Origin: Mauremys mutica
Taxonomy: Eukaryota > Chordata > Testudines > Geoemydidae
Assembly: GCF_020497125.1 (NCBI RefSeq)
Contig: NC_059075.1
Coordinates: 66,545,321-66,609,320 of the forward strand
Direction: 5' to 3'
DNA: 64,000 bases
Shown: positions 33,625 to 45,523 of the stretch, one piece after another
Position numbering within the stretch: the stretch's first letter is position 1
Layout of the letters: each line of letters starts with the position of its first letter
Program-made: the position numbers and the translations under genes
Notes under the pieces: generated by a model
What the model was told of the DNA's origin: nothing
The model's database searches: none
The model's input: only the letters and a program-made list of their open reading frames with translations

Positions 33625-35808
33625 GGGTATGTCTACATTACGGGATTATTCTGATTTTACATAAACCGGTTTAGTAAAACAGATTGTATAAAATCGAGTG
33701 CACACGGCCACACTAAGCACATTAAATCGGTGGTGTGCGTCCACGGTCCGAGGCTAGCATCGATTTCTGGAGTGTTGCACTGTGGGTAGCTATTCCGTAG
33801 CTATCCCATAGTTCCTGCAGTCTCCCCCGCCCCTTGGAATTCTGGGTTGAGATCCCAGTGCCTGATGGGGCAAAAATCATTGTCACGGGTGGTTCTGGGT
33901 AAATGTCGTCAGTCATTTCTTCCTCCGGGGAAGCAATGGCAGACAATCATTTTGCGCCCTTTTTCCCTGGATTGCCCTGGCAGATGCCATATCACAGCAA
34001 CCATGGAGCCTGTTTTGCCTCTTGTCACTGTCACCGTATGTGTACTAGATGCCGCTGACAGAGGCGATTCAGCAGCGCTACACAGCAGCATTCATTTGCT
34101 TTTGCATGATAGCAGAGATGGCTATCAACCGTTCTGTACCATCTACCATGCCATTGTAAATTGGCAATGAGATGACCGTTACCAGTCCTTTTGTGCTGCA
34201 CCATCTGCTGCTGTCATAGGTGCCCCTGGCTGAGATCGGCCGGGGGCGCAAAAGACAAAAATGGGAATGACTCCCCAAGTCAATCCCTCCTTTATGGTAT
34301 CTAAAAATAGAATCAGTCCTGCCTAGAATATGGGGCAAGTGTACTAGAGAGCCAGTGTATCAGAGAACCAGAGAGCACAGCCGCTCCGTGTCAGATCCCG
34401 CAGAAATGATGAGCTGTATGCCATTCACAGGGGGTGCCCCTGCAACAACCCCACCTGTTGATTCCCTCCTCCCCCAGCCTTCCTGGGCTACCGTTGCAGT
34501 GTCCCCCATTTGTGTGATGAAGTAATAAAGAATGCAGGAATAAGAAACAGTGACTTGTTAGTGAGATAAAATGAGGGGAAGGCAGCCTCCAGCTGCTATG
34601 ATAGTCCAGAAAGGACATTAAGCAGTGTGGGGGAGAGGAGCCCAGCATCCCGCTGCTATGATAGCCCAGGCAGAACAGAATCTTTTCTTTACACATGAAA
34701 GGCGGGGGCTGATGGAGCTCAGCCCCCTGTTGCTATGATGAAGATGGTTACCAGCCGTTCTGTACCATCTACTGGGAATGGTCAGGAGTTTTTTACCCAG
34801 GCACCCCCAGCCGACCTCACCGGAGGCCAGCCAGGAGCACTCACGGGCTGATGATGAGGACGGATACCAGTCCTTTTGCACTGCACCATCTGCCACAAGG
34901 CTGATGATGATGATGGATATCAGCCATATTGTACCATCAGCCACCCATGAGGGGGGGCGAGGATGCTGCCGTTGACTGCTGCAGCATCGCGTCTATCAGC
35001 AGCATTCAGTAAACATAAGGTGACATTTAAAAGAGTCAAGAGAGGATTTTTTTCCCTTTTACTTCTGGGGGTGGGTGAGGGGAGTAAATTGACGAGCTAG
35101 GCCCTGAACCACCGCGGACAATGTGTTTGACACTACAGGCATTGGGAGCTCAGCCAAGAATGCAAATGCTTTTCGGAGACTGCAGGAACTGTGGGATAGC
35201 TTGAGTCCTCAGTCTCCCCTCCCTCCCTCCATGAGCGTCCATTTGATTCTTTGGCTTTCCGTTACGTTTGTCACGCAGCAGCGTGCTGAGTCCCTGCTGT
35301 GGCCTCTGTCTGGAGATTTTTTAAAAATGCTTTGGAATTTCATCTTCTGTAATGGAGCTCTGATAGAACAGATTTGCCTGCCCATACAGCGATCACATCC
35401 GTACGGTCCATGCTGGAGCTCTTTTTGGATTTGGATTTCGGACTGCATCGCCACCGGTGCTGATCAGAGCTCCACGCTGGGCAAACAGGAAATGATATTC
35501 AAAAGTTCGCGGGGCTTTTCCTGTCTACCTGGCCACTGCATCCAAGTTCTGATCGCTGTCCAGAGCGGTCAGTGGTGCACTGTGGGATACCGCCCGGAGG
35601 CCAATACCGTCGATTTGCGGCCACACTAACCCTAATCCGATATGGTAATACCGATATTAGCGCTACTCCTCTCGTTAGGGAGGAGTACAGAAACTGGTTT
35701 AAAGAGCCCTTTATATCGATATAAAGGGTCTCTTAATGTGGACGGGTGTGGCGTTAAATCGGTTTAACGCTCCTAAAACTGGTTTAAACGCGTAGTGTAG
35801 ACCAGGCC
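33625..35808. mobile_element. 2.2-kb non-autonomous Harbinger relative, inverted
   Basis: The left end GGGTATGTCTACATTACGGG, then ATAAACCGGTTTAGTAAAAC, matches the right end of the 27679-31972 element. The right end, complement of GGCCTGGTCTACACTACGCG, matches that element's left end, so it lies in the opposite orientation. Three bases, ACA, flank both sides (33622-33624, 35809-35811), unlike the usual TTA. No transposase is present. A decayed Myb/SANT-like frame survives on the minus strand (35209-35454, with SIFKKSPDRGHSRDSARC). An AATAAAG lies near 34525. Confidence 0.85.
34119..34955. repeat. scattered internal repeats in the second Harbinger
   Basis: Five diverged copies of GATGRTTACCAGYCNTTYTG followed by GCACCATCTGCC-like text occur near 34119, 34171, 34742, 34860 and 34911. 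Each would translate to roughly D-YQSFC or YQPFC plus a short tail. They are unevenly spaced (about 50 bp and 570 bp), not a clean tandem array. Confidence 0.7.
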
Positions 35809-36497
35809 ACAGAAGGAAGAGACTGATAAGAAGGAAGCAGGCAGGCAGGTAAAGTGGCAAGGGCAGAAGATGCATTTCTGTAGACTCGCGTCACAAACAG
35901 GATAAAAAGGTAAACTACATCGTTATTTGGGTAACCACTTAATCTCTCTCTCCACAGGCTCCAAGGTGTAAAATTAATCCAAAGACTTCCTGTGACTTCC
36001 CTTTCTTGGCGATATCAGAAAATGGAGATGGAATTGGGTTTGTCATTTGGAAAGTCTGAATGTGTGCAGACATGAGTCACTGGTGATGTGTACCATGAAG
36101 GGTTGCTCCAGATCTTTCAGATCAGCTTTAAAATGTTACTTTAAATGTCTTGGAAAATATTATTCTAATGTATAGTTTTGAAAGTATGGCATATAACGGA
36201 TCCACCTCTTCTATGCAGTCACTGTACTATGGTACTTGTAAACCAGAAAAAAAGAATCACTTGGTTTCTTTCATACATATACTGAGCTAACTAATAGTTT
36301 CTTTCCAGTTTTGATACTGCACAGTTTTAAAACAAAATAGGCACAAACTCTATGGGTACTCACGGAAGCCACTCAGGTACTGTGATGCTAAACGCCCTTA
36401 TAAGAATGTAGACATATAGAACAAATCAAGGCCCTGATCCACCAAAATCTTGTTTCGTTTGTCACACTTTATTTCCACTGATTTCAGTGGGATTACT

Positions 36498-36499
<2 letters not shown>

Positions 36500-36531
<32 letters not shown>
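36500..36531. repeat. (TG)n microsatellite
   Basis: An uninterrupted TG dinucleotide run of about 16 units. Confidence 0.97.
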
Positions 36532-36533
<2 letters not shown>

Positions 36534-36550
36534 GTTGGGGACACGTGCAA

Positions 36551-36834
36551 GGTCTGGTCTACATTTAAAGATTAGATTGACCCAGTTCTGTTGCCCAGGA
36601 CTGTGAAAAAATTTGCTCCCCGAGTGCCATAGTCCCTGGAGTAGACATGACTAGGTTGAAGGAAGGAAGACTTCTTCCATTGACCTAGTTACTGCCTCTT
36701 GGAGAGATGGACTAACTACACGGGTGGAAAAACCCCTTCTGTTGATGTAGGAAGCATCTACCCTATGGTACCACAGCAGCACAACTGCAGCGCTGTAGCT
36801 GTGCCACTGAAGCAGCTGAAGTGTAGACATGCCC
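36551..36834. mobile_element. 284-bp Harbinger-like MITE
   Basis: Starts GGTCTGGTCTACATTTAAAG and ends AAGTGTAGACATGCCC, an inverted pair. Flanking triplets are CAA (36548-36550) and TAA (36835-36837), so the target duplication is imperfect. Non-coding. Confidence 0.75.
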
Positions 36835-38533
36835 TAAGTCTTTGCAGAATTCCCCCCCCCCTTGCCCTATCGCTGTTTTTCAAAGTGCAGCTAGTAAGGG
36901 AAACTTCTCAGCTGGTGGGGAGGGGAGGGGAGGAGGAATGTTTCTGAATGTGCCTGGAGGGGGTAGGAATGAGAGTGGGAGGATTTCTGAACCAGGCTGG
37001 GTAAATAGGAAGGAAGGGGGATGGGCTGCAGAGCTGAGGAAAGGGGGATTCTGAGCTGGGGAAGGGTTGCCTGCCTGGGAGGGTGTGGGGAGGTTGAGCT
37101 TTGTGGGGGTTGAGTTGGAGGGAACCAAGAGGTTCTGCAGGGTTCTGAACAGGGAGGAGGAAGGTTTGGGTTGGCAAGCCTGAGTGTGGGTTAAACACTG
37201 GTGAGTGTGCAAGCAAGTGCAGGTGACAGTAGGATCAAATGGAATGACTGGGAGTTGGGGGGGTGACATTCTAGTGAGAGAATGAGAATGAGGATGTGTG
37301 GAGAGTAGGGATAGACTGGGAAGTGAGGGGGAGAGTAAAGGGGTAAATTCTTTCCTCCTGCCATTTGGTCAGCCTGCTGGGAGAGGGCTGGAGAGGGGGA
37401 TGAGGAAGGCGGAGGGCAGTGTCAGAAAGAAGGAAAGGAGGCAATGTGGTGAGCAGACCCATCAGTTATTTTGAGCACCTGCTACTGCTGCTGATAAACA
37501 AGATGAATATAATTGTTTAGGGGTCTGGTTATCCTAACATGTTGGGTTTTTTGTTTTGTTTTGTTTTTTTGCTAGGTGGCAAAAACTGATGATGATGTGT
37601 TGAGAAAGCCCTTCACAAATACCTTCTGCTGTGCTGGTTTCATGTGATTCTTATTTACTTTGCTCTTGTTCTCATTTATTATTTATGTGAACATGTCTTA
37701 ATTTCTGTAACAGTTCAATACTATCCTTTGAGTCAACATTTAAATGTCATTTGAAATTTGGAGTTACTCAAGATGAAAGGCTACCTTCCTCTTTAATGCC
37801 ACAATTATTGGAGTCATACTTGTGAAGGTGCTAGCAAATCACATACAGACATGAGTAAATGTTTTTGTTTGTTTAGTGTCTAATTTTTAGGAAGACTGAA
37901 CTTGTGGCTATGTTAATTGGTGAAATAAAAGTGTGTGTGTACATATGTGTGTACACACAGATTTCTGAAGGGTCCCATCTTGCTACCATTTCAGTAAATG
38001 ACAAGTTCAGTGATATCAGGATCTGGCCTACAATGTTTAGCTGTTCTCAACAGAGATCCTGATGTAAATCTCTCCTGTTTAGCTATTATTTTGTATGTCT
38101 ATTTCTGTAATTCATTATGACAACAAAATGCAATTTAAAAAAGGAAATAGTGGCTGAAAACACATTGGTGGCTGCTGAGCTGTGTTTTTTCAGAGATGCT
38201 CAGGGCTCTCTCTGAACAGGCTTTGCTTGAAAGCTTTCTTGGCATATATGCTGGGAGAATATATGAGGGGCTTATGAGAAATGGAAAACAGAGGTACAGA
38301 TCTGAGCTGGACCTGGTCCAGGAAACAGAGGCCTAATGAGATGCTGTCCTTTCTTGATGTGAACAGGGTCTAGGCACACTACTCTTTCTGTCTTTGGATC
38401 CTGCAGGTACAGATGAGCTTTCAGTCTTAGCATCTGCTGCTGACTATCAGCCTGCGGGGATGCTCTGCATTCCCACTGAAGCCGATGTCCTCAAAGGGTA
38501 CTAAGGATTATGAAGACATTATTAGGTGATGGG

Positions 38534-39631
38534 TTCCCCGCCCCCCAGGGTGCCACCTGGAACTGAAGTACAGCTGAACCCTCTGTCTCACCAATCTGGG
38601 TTCCCGCTTGCACCGGGACGTTGTGACAAGCTGCAAAGCCCTCCAAGCTTGTACTCACACCAACATTCACAGGCAGGGATCACACCCAGCTGTGTTCATG
38701 AATGCTCTGGCCAGCCACTCATGAACCCACAATAGAGAGGCTACAGCCAAATACCCTCAGCTCCCGAGCCTAGGACCCCAAAGCTGTACAGTCCTGCCCT
38801 GGTCAAAACCCAACCAGCATGAATTTATTACCCAGTCCACCACTTCTACAAAGGAAAGTGGACATGCACCAACTCTTGTTCATGCGGTGAGATTTATCCC
38901 CTTTGCATGTCAAACAACACACAGTGTTTTAGGTAAAATCTACAATAGATTTATTAACTACAGATATAGTGCTTTTCAGTGATTATAAGTGATAGCACAC
39001 AGATCAAAGGAGATTACCTAGTAAATAAACAAAACCGCAAACTAAGCCTAAAATATTAGAAAAATTGGGTATGAATTAGCAATTTCTCACACTGGCTGAT
39101 GATACAAGCAGTCCACCAGGTTTCTATACACAGGCTAAAATCCCTCTTCCGCCCTCTTCCCCCCCAGGTTCAGTCTTTTTTCTCTGGTACTTTCAGGTGT
39201 GTAGTTGTGGGAAGTGTGAGGTACTATCATGATGTCATTTTCCCCCTTTTATATCTTCTTCCCACTTGCTGAAAAGCTCTTTTGCTGTGACCTGGGTCAA
39301 ACAGTTCCCATTCTGTAGTGCTATCTCTGAGAGGTTTCTGTTGTACACAGTTCCTAGGCTAATCCTTGTGCTTGTGTGTATGTCCTCAATAAGCCATTAA
39401 CATTGTTTGGCCTTTTTACTGTTGTACCTGAAAGGCTGCTTGTGGGTGTTTTCAACCTTACAACATGCTTCAGTAGCACATACATAGCTGAACTTCATAA
39501 CTTCACGTACAATGATAGCACATACAACCCAAAGAGATTTTATTTGCTAGCAGATCAAGACTTTTAGAATATTTTGTCCAAAACGTATCATTAGATGACA
39601 GTGGTGAATAGGGGGGTGTCAGGATGTCACA
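38534..39631 (-). mobile_element. LTR-like element (~1.1 kb), minus orientation
   Basis: On the minus strand it starts TGTGACATCCTGACACC and ends near CACCCTGGGGGGCGGGGAA. AATAAA (TTTATT at about 38950) lies in the part expected for a poly(A) signal. ATGGG flanks both sides (38529-38533, 39632-39636), consistent with a 5-bp duplication, although the minus-strand 3' end lacks the usual CA. The wording, such as 'aaagctgtacagtcctgccctggtcaaaaccc', is one I associate with a turtle ERV LTR. No internal region or pol frame is next to it, so it is probably a solo LTR. Confidence 0.55.
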
Positions 39632-39639
39632 ATGGGAAT

Positions 39640-39965
39640 ACCACCTAATTGAAGCACTCACCATGGGATGGTTAGCTGTTGATATAGATTGTGTCCAGTA
39701 ATTCTGTCAGTTCTCACAAAGTAAAATGGACTGGGCTGGGTCAGTACTTGGATGGGAGACTTCTTGAAACCTCTAGGTAGTGATTCAGTTTGTAGGGTTG
39801 CTCTCCACCAGTTAAGAAACAACGTAGAGGAGATATCCTCCCTTGGCTGAGACATTGAGCTGAAATCTCATGGCGCTTTTCACAGCAGTAGGGGGGATTA
39901 ACCCCAGTCACCCAACAAAATTCCAGTGCAGGAAATTGCATTCTGATTCCCCCTGCAGTTTTCAT
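39640..39965 (+). repeat. 5S rRNA-derived SINE, second copy
   Basis: The block GGGCTGGGTCAGTACTTGGA, then TGGGAGACTTCTTGAAACC (39735-39774), closely follows the 5S rRNA internal promoter region (agtacttggatgggagac). A SINE body follows (GGTAGTGATTCAG.. GGCTGAGACATTGAGCTGAA), corresponding to the copy at 7205-7465. Confidence 0.75.
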
Positions 39966-41204
39966 TAGATATGGGATTCTTCATTTTCTGTTCTAAACTG
40001 TTTTTCAGTGTTTGTGTGCTGTTTGTCACATTCCTCTCCGAGCAGATGTATTTTAGTGATGGGTGAAGTCATTCCTGCCACTTTGGCTCCTTAAGCATGA
40101 AAGGTGTCCTAGTAATGTAATTTATTATTAAAGCAGCTGTGTGCAGACATACACATTTTGATTTACCAGATGTGTTTAATGGCACATTCATTGTTCTTTG
40201 TTCCTATTATTCTACAAACTTATCTCGTCAGATCTTTTTATCTTTGATCAGAGCATGTTACCCCCTACCTGGGTATCGCACATCTTTTATGAAAAACAAT
40301 AAATCCTTGTCTTCAGACTCGTAATGTGTGTACTTTCGACTTAATTCATCTCAGCTGTAACTTTGAGTTCTGTCATGGATAGATTTAGCTCCTCCTTTCA
40401 GAAAATGCCTTCTATTGGTAGGTCTAAGTATTATACTTTTAGTATAGGAAATGACCTGCTGAAATACATTAGGATACCTTGGTATCCTTAGCACAAAGTT
40501 GCTTGTGTGGAGATTGAAAATGGGTTAATGGGCTGTCAGCATCAAACCTCAAGGTCTGTCTTTCCTTACAACTCCCACCTACAAATTCCAGGTACCAATA
40601 GTAGTAATAAATACATGAAATCAGAGGGAGGCCCATCTTTTCAAATGGCTTCATGATACAGTGCTTAGTCCAATAATCTTGTACATCTTGTGCTTACTGA
40701 AGACATTTTCATTTTTAAGTAACTAAATAAACTGGGAATAGTTTGAAATGTGAATCATAACCTTGGTATATAGGATGTTTATCCTAATTACATGTCTGCT
40801 TCTCAACAGATATGTAAGAAGATGTTCCATCTCCATTAGCCTTCTTTCTTTTAAATTTCTTCTATTAATGGGAGGGAATGTCATTCAGATCACTCTTTTG
40901 TATCTTGCTTAAACGTCTAACATGTTCATTTAGTAAGTTGACTTGAAGGACAGTCTGGTGCTTCTCTCACTTGGCAGTTGAAGAAGCAGCAATTTGTTTC
41001 TGTATTGACTGTATCTTGGGAGATACAGTCAATCTGTCAGCATGAACTGAGGGTATCAGACGTTCAGTGTGTTATTTGCAATGTACGATGGTGCTACCAC
41101 ATTAACTCTTTCTCCGGTCTTGATGGAAGTAGGACTCTTACCTGTGGTGACTGTGACGGGGGCTGTCCTGCTCTGTCCTAGCAACATAGGGAATCCCAAC
41201 ATAG
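39966..41204. other. intergenic stretch
   Basis: I recognise nothing here. Reading frames are short and AT-rich. Two tandem copies of 'aatcccaacatagggaatc'-like text lie at 41190-41212. Confidence 0.5.
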
Positions 41205-41500
41205 GGAATCACCTTCCTGCTTCTGATGTACTTAAACATTTTGTTATTACCTTTTGAGTTTTTGGCTAGCTGTTCTTCAGACTCCCTTTTGGCTTTTCTT
41301 ATTACATTTTTACACTTAATTTGGCAGCGTTTATGCTCCTTTTTATCTACCTCACTAGGATCTGACTTCCACTTTTTTAAAGATGCCTTCTTATCTCTCT
41401 CTGCTTCTTTTACATGGTTGTTAAGCCACAGTGGCTGTTGTTTAGTTCTTTTGCTATGTTTTTTGGGGTATACATTTAAGTTGGGCCTCTATTATGGTGT
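41205..41500 (-). mobile_element. CR1 LINE ORF2 inter-domain fragment (antisense)
   Basis: On the minus strand it reads PKKHSKRTKQQPLWLNNHVK, then EAERDKKASLKKWKSDPSEV, then CKNVIRKAKRESEEQLAKNS and KGNNKMFKYIRS. This is the basic linker between the endonuclease and reverse transcriptase of CR1-type ORF2. About 75 codons remain open, so decay is moderate. Confidence 0.8.
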
Positions 41501-41607
41501 ATATGAAAAGTGTAATGGTAACAATAGCGCATCCATATCTCCTTCTAAACCTCAATCTAAACTAAACTAAATCTTCAGTTTTCCAAGACAATGGTAAAAA
41601 GGAAAGC

Positions 41608-42066
41608 ACCTTGCCCCCCTGCACCCCAACCCCCTGCCCTGAGCCCCCTGCCTGCACCCCGCACCCCTCTGTACTCAACTCCCTGCCCTAAGCCCCCTGC
41701 CTGCACCTCACACCCCAACCTCCTGTCCTGAGCCCCCTGCTGCACGCTGCACCCCATGCACCCCAACTCCATGCCCTAAGCCCCCTGCCGCACCCCGCAC
41801 TCCTCCTGTACCCCAACCCCCTGCCCTAAGTCTCCTGCCTGCACCTCACACCCCAACCCCCTGCCCTGAGCCCCCTGCTGCACCCTGCACCCCAACTCAC
41901 TGCCGTGAGCCCCTGCCACACTCCCCACCCCTCCTGAACCCCAACCCCCTTATCTGAGCTCCCTCATACACCCCACACCCCTCCTCTGCACCAATCCCTT
42001 GCCCTGAGCCCCTTCTTGCACATCGCACCCCCTCCCACACAGCACACTCCCTCCCGCACCCCAACC
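41608..42066. repeat. C-rich minisatellite
   Basis: Variants of CCCTGCCCTGAGCCCCCTGC and 'ctgcaccccgcacccc' recur about ten times with a period near 40-45 bp. It sits between an antisense CR1 piece and a sense CR1 piece. Several artificial open frames on the minus strand derive from it. Confidence 0.85.
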
Positions 42067-42134
42067 TTTATGATGATTGCCTTTTAAAAAAAAAATTCCC
42101 TGGGTGCACACCGTAATGAAATGTGCTGCGCACA

Positions 42135-42765
42135 CCTATGCTTATTGCCCTTATATAAATCCATGGTACGCCCGTATCTTGAATACTGCGTACAGATTAG
42201 AAAAGGTTCAGAGAAGGGCAACCAAAATGATTAGGGGTATGAGGAGAGATTAAAGAGGCTAGGACTTTTCTGCTTGGAAAAGAGGAGACTAAGGTGGGGT
42301 ATGATAGAGGTATATAAAATCACGAGTGGTGTGGAGAAAGTGAATAAGGAAAAGTTAGGTACTTGTTCCCATAATATAAGAACTAGGGGCCACCAAATGA
42401 AATTAATGGGCAGCAGGTTTAAAACAAATAAAAGGAAGTTCTTCTTCACACAGCGCACAGTCAACCTGTGGAACTCCTTGCCTGAGGAGGTTGTGAAGGC
42501 TAGGACTATAACAGGGTTTAAAAGAGAACTAGATTAATTCATGGAGGTTAAGTCTATTAATGGCTATTAGCCAGGATGGGTAAGGAATGGTGTCCCTAGT
42601 CTCTGTTTGTCAGAGGGTGGAGATGGATGGCAGGAGAGAGATCACTTGATCATTACCTGTTAGGTTCACTCCCTCTGGGGCACCTGGCATTGGTCACTGT
42701 CGGTAGACAGGATACTGGGCTGGATGGACCTTTGGTCTGACCCAGAATGGCCGTTCTTATTTAGC
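42135..42765 (+). mobile_element. CR1 LINE 3' part
   Basis: It begins PLYKSMVRPYLEYCV-like, then LEKVQRRATKMIRGM with a stop, then KRRLRWGMIEVYKITSGVEK and LWNSLPEEVVKARTITGFKR. The CR1 3' UTR follows: GATACTGGGCTGGATGGACC, TTTGGTCTGACCCAGAATGG, CCGTTCTTAT. It is a 5'-truncated copy with an interrupted frame; the terminal octamers are absent, as in the subfamily ending GGCCGTTCTTAT. Confidence 0.92.
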
Positions 42766-42939
42766 GATAGTCGGTGAACTCTCCTCTTTTACAATGCAGC
42801 TGTCACTTCCTCGCACCTCTGAAGTGTTTTTGATACTGACTTCAGAAGGAGCAAAGACTGTTTCATTTAGCAAACCAGTCTCTAAATGTATATGCCTTCT
42901 TTTTCCCCTCCTCAAGATTCTGCTGTGTCTGCAACACTA
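42766..42939. other. short intergenic stretch
   Basis: I recognise nothing here. It leads into the minisatellite below. Confidence 0.45.
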
Positions 42940-43370
42940 TCGGACTGTTCCAGCACTCTGTTCCCTACACAACTCCGCCAGTGCACTTCTGTCCTCAATT
43001 GCAGTCATCACCCAAAACAGATTTTCAGTCCCAAGCCCCTGCACACCTATGGCAGTGTTCCTCAGTTTGCAGTGTCCTCAACTATTCTAATTTTGTCCTT
43101 GTACTCTGGCAGAGCACCTGAATCCTGACCTGCACCAATCCCTACTATTCTAATCTGGAGCCAGCTCCCCTGCCCTCTACAAATGCATAGCCTTTGATCC
43201 TGACCTATAGTGTCCCTGGTATTCTAGTCCTGGCTCCCTCATGATTCTGTCAGTGCTGTCCATCTTGACACTGTCATGTTATTTCAGTCCTGGGCTTCTC
43301 CTGAGAAAACTACATATCAAAGCTGAACTGTGTGATAGTTCTCTAACCTGCATAAATCTCTAGTATTACT
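42940..43370 (+). repeat. degenerate minisatellite, ~66-bp unit (long array)
   Basis: The anchor words 'ctattctaattttgtcc' (43081), 'ctattctaatctggagcc' (43144), 'gtattctagtcctggctcc' (43218) and 'ttatttcagtcctgggct' (43279) recur every 60-74 bp. 'cagtgcac' and 'gtgtccctg' words lie between them. It is the same unit as at 24222-24410 and is decayed beyond use as a length marker. Confidence 0.7.
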
Positions 43371-45515
43371 AACCTTGAAGGATCCCCCACTCTAGAATAT
43401 TTCTATTTTACCTAGGAGTTAAACTCGGATCCACACAGGTGAAAGGCCGGTATACTAACCCACCGCACCTTTTATTATTGATTATTGTGTCTCATGTGCT
43501 CTTGGCCCTTTTACAGTAAAAGTAAGAAGACATTCCTTGCCCCAAAGAGGTTAGTATCTAAATAAACAATGGACAGATGAAGGATGGGATACAGCAAAAT
43601 AGTGCTTAGAGGGTTTTTCTTCTGTTCTGACCTTTTTCAGGGAAATACTAAGGTTGATAGGCTATTGGAAGATGTTTGCTGTAAGGAAGGACTTGAATCA
43701 GTCTGACATGCCTCTAAAAAGAAACTACTATTATGTTCTATAGAGAAGTATATGCTTTCAATAAGTTTTTTTGCAGCATCCTAAGGAATTCTATAACAGG
43801 GATATAATTATCTATTAAATTCTAAAGTCTGCTTCAAAATACTTATAGAAAGGCTATAATTTTCTATGTGACTTTTCCATAAGGGAGTCTTACAAATCAA
43901 ACATCTTGGACCACCATGTGGGTCTAAATTGCAGTGGTTTTTGAGTAAGTCCAACTGCATTCACTCTTTGTCTAAGTAGTTTAAGCAGGAAATGCCTCGA
44001 GACATTTCTGCAACAGCCAATTTTAAAGTGAAGAATAATAATCTATCTAATCAATAAAAGCAGTAAAATGATTTTTAAACTTCATATGATGACCTTGGGT
44101 CTTGCAGCATGTCTAGCTGTCTGGCGTTTAGAGGGTACGCTCTTTCAGGCAAGGATTGTGTCTTGTACAAAACTAAACACGCTGTTAATAAATGGGCACC
44201 CGGAGCAGTCAATGCAAGCTCTGCCTTGACTACTAGGAGATGGCAATCATGCCATATTCCCTTGGAAAGGTTAGTTCCTCTAAATACGCAATGAAGTCTC
44301 AACTTTGCCCTGTGATATCAATGTCATAACTGCATGGGCATCTTCAAAGATTTATTCCTTGGGCAGGTAATTCTGTTATGCAACATATCACTAGGGGGAG
44401 CTAGAAGTTAACTAGCTGTTTGCAGATTATGGTGAGCGTTTCAGGCTTTGCTATGAGCTCCTAGATTCCCACCTTGTCCACATGGAGCCAAGTATTGGAA
44501 CTTTTTCTTTGTAAGCTTCTAACTAGAATAAAACTATTCCCCTGTTGTACCTTTAAACAGCTTGTCACACTCATTCCATTGGGAGTGAGAAGAATCCTTT
44601 TGTCAGGTCTTCACAGTTGGTATGTCAGGACAACCTCACTATGTACAGACCCCACCCTTCAGCAGGGCCTCAAGTTGCCTCACCCTTTGGCCCTACTAGG
44701 GGGATAGTAGTGTCTAGTTCATTTATGGGAATTTGTGTGGCACGCACTGCCATAGTGCCTGAGCCCCTCCCATAAACCGGTGAACGTGAATAGGTCTCAT
44801 AACATCATGATGTGGAGAAGTTTGATCCCCATTTTACAGATGGGGAAATGGAGCGAGAGGGAGGTTAAGTGACTTGTCTGTGGTCACACCGTGAGTCTGC
44901 AGCAGAGCCAGGAGCAGAGGCTACATCTCCGCATTCCTAATCCTGTATCTTAACAAGGCTATGCTTCCGGCCCTTCTGAGATGAGCACATAGGGTGCAGA
45001 ACTTGCAAGAGATGTTGTGCTCCAAATGAGTAGGGCACAAGAAGCTATTTCCTTTGTGTACTCTTACCGCCAGCCTTGGTGTGTGGGTGGGCTTGTATTG
45101 TGTATAATGTAATGGGCTCATGAGGATCTCCTGGTGGTTATTAGCAACTTACAGTAAAAGCAATTTGCTGCTGTAGCATTAACACTTGCAGTGTGTGCCT
45201 GGGGCTCTGGACCCTGACCTGTATTCTGATCTGGAAAACAATGAACTGAACTTACTCTGAGGTCTGAACCTAAGTCCATGCAAGTGTTCAGAAGAGATTA
45301 CCTATCCCTCTCCAGGTCAGTCAGAGACCTGACAATTCTCCTTTGCCGATTTCTGTCTCTGTCACTCTCCCACACCTACCCTTAAGGATCCCATTCATCA
45401 TGTTACAGATGTGTGTCTGCCTTCATTTTTACACAGCTCAGTGAATACACCACTTGCTTGATGCTCAGCAATATGAGCATAGAAGGTACTCAGTGGTGTC
45501 TTGGTGTCAGGCTGG
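43371..45515. other. intergenic stretch with repeat fragments
   Basis: It holds an antisense copy of the 12345-family repeat (43465-43600) and an antisense MIR (44815-44960). I recognise nothing else. A small palindromic frame pair over 44075-44302 is coincidental. Confidence 0.55.
44815..44960 (-). repeat. MIR SINE fragment (antisense)
   Basis: Reads CCCATTTTACAGATGGGGAA, then GGTTAAGTGACTTGTCTGTG, then GTCACACCGTGAGTCTGCAG and 'gcagagccaggagcaga'. A good match to antisense MIR. Confidence 0.88.
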
Positions 45516-45523
45516 AGTTAGGC

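Larger units (their letters stand above)
35812..38533. other. intergenic stretch with MITE, (TG)n and G-rich tract
   Basis: It contains a (TG)n at 36500-36531, a Harbinger-like MITE (36551-36834) and a purine/G-rich tract (about 36880-37450) responsible for several long antisense open frames. I recognise nothing in 35812-36499 or 37560-38528. Confidence 0.6.

Noticed and set aside
35123..35629. 168-codon + strand frame in the second Harbinger
   Set aside because: The related Harbinger protein lies on the opposite strand; this is its shadow.
36880..37450. Overlapping Pro-rich antisense frames (129 and 102 codons)
   Set aside because: Produced by a G-rich, purine-rich tract; composition alone explains them.
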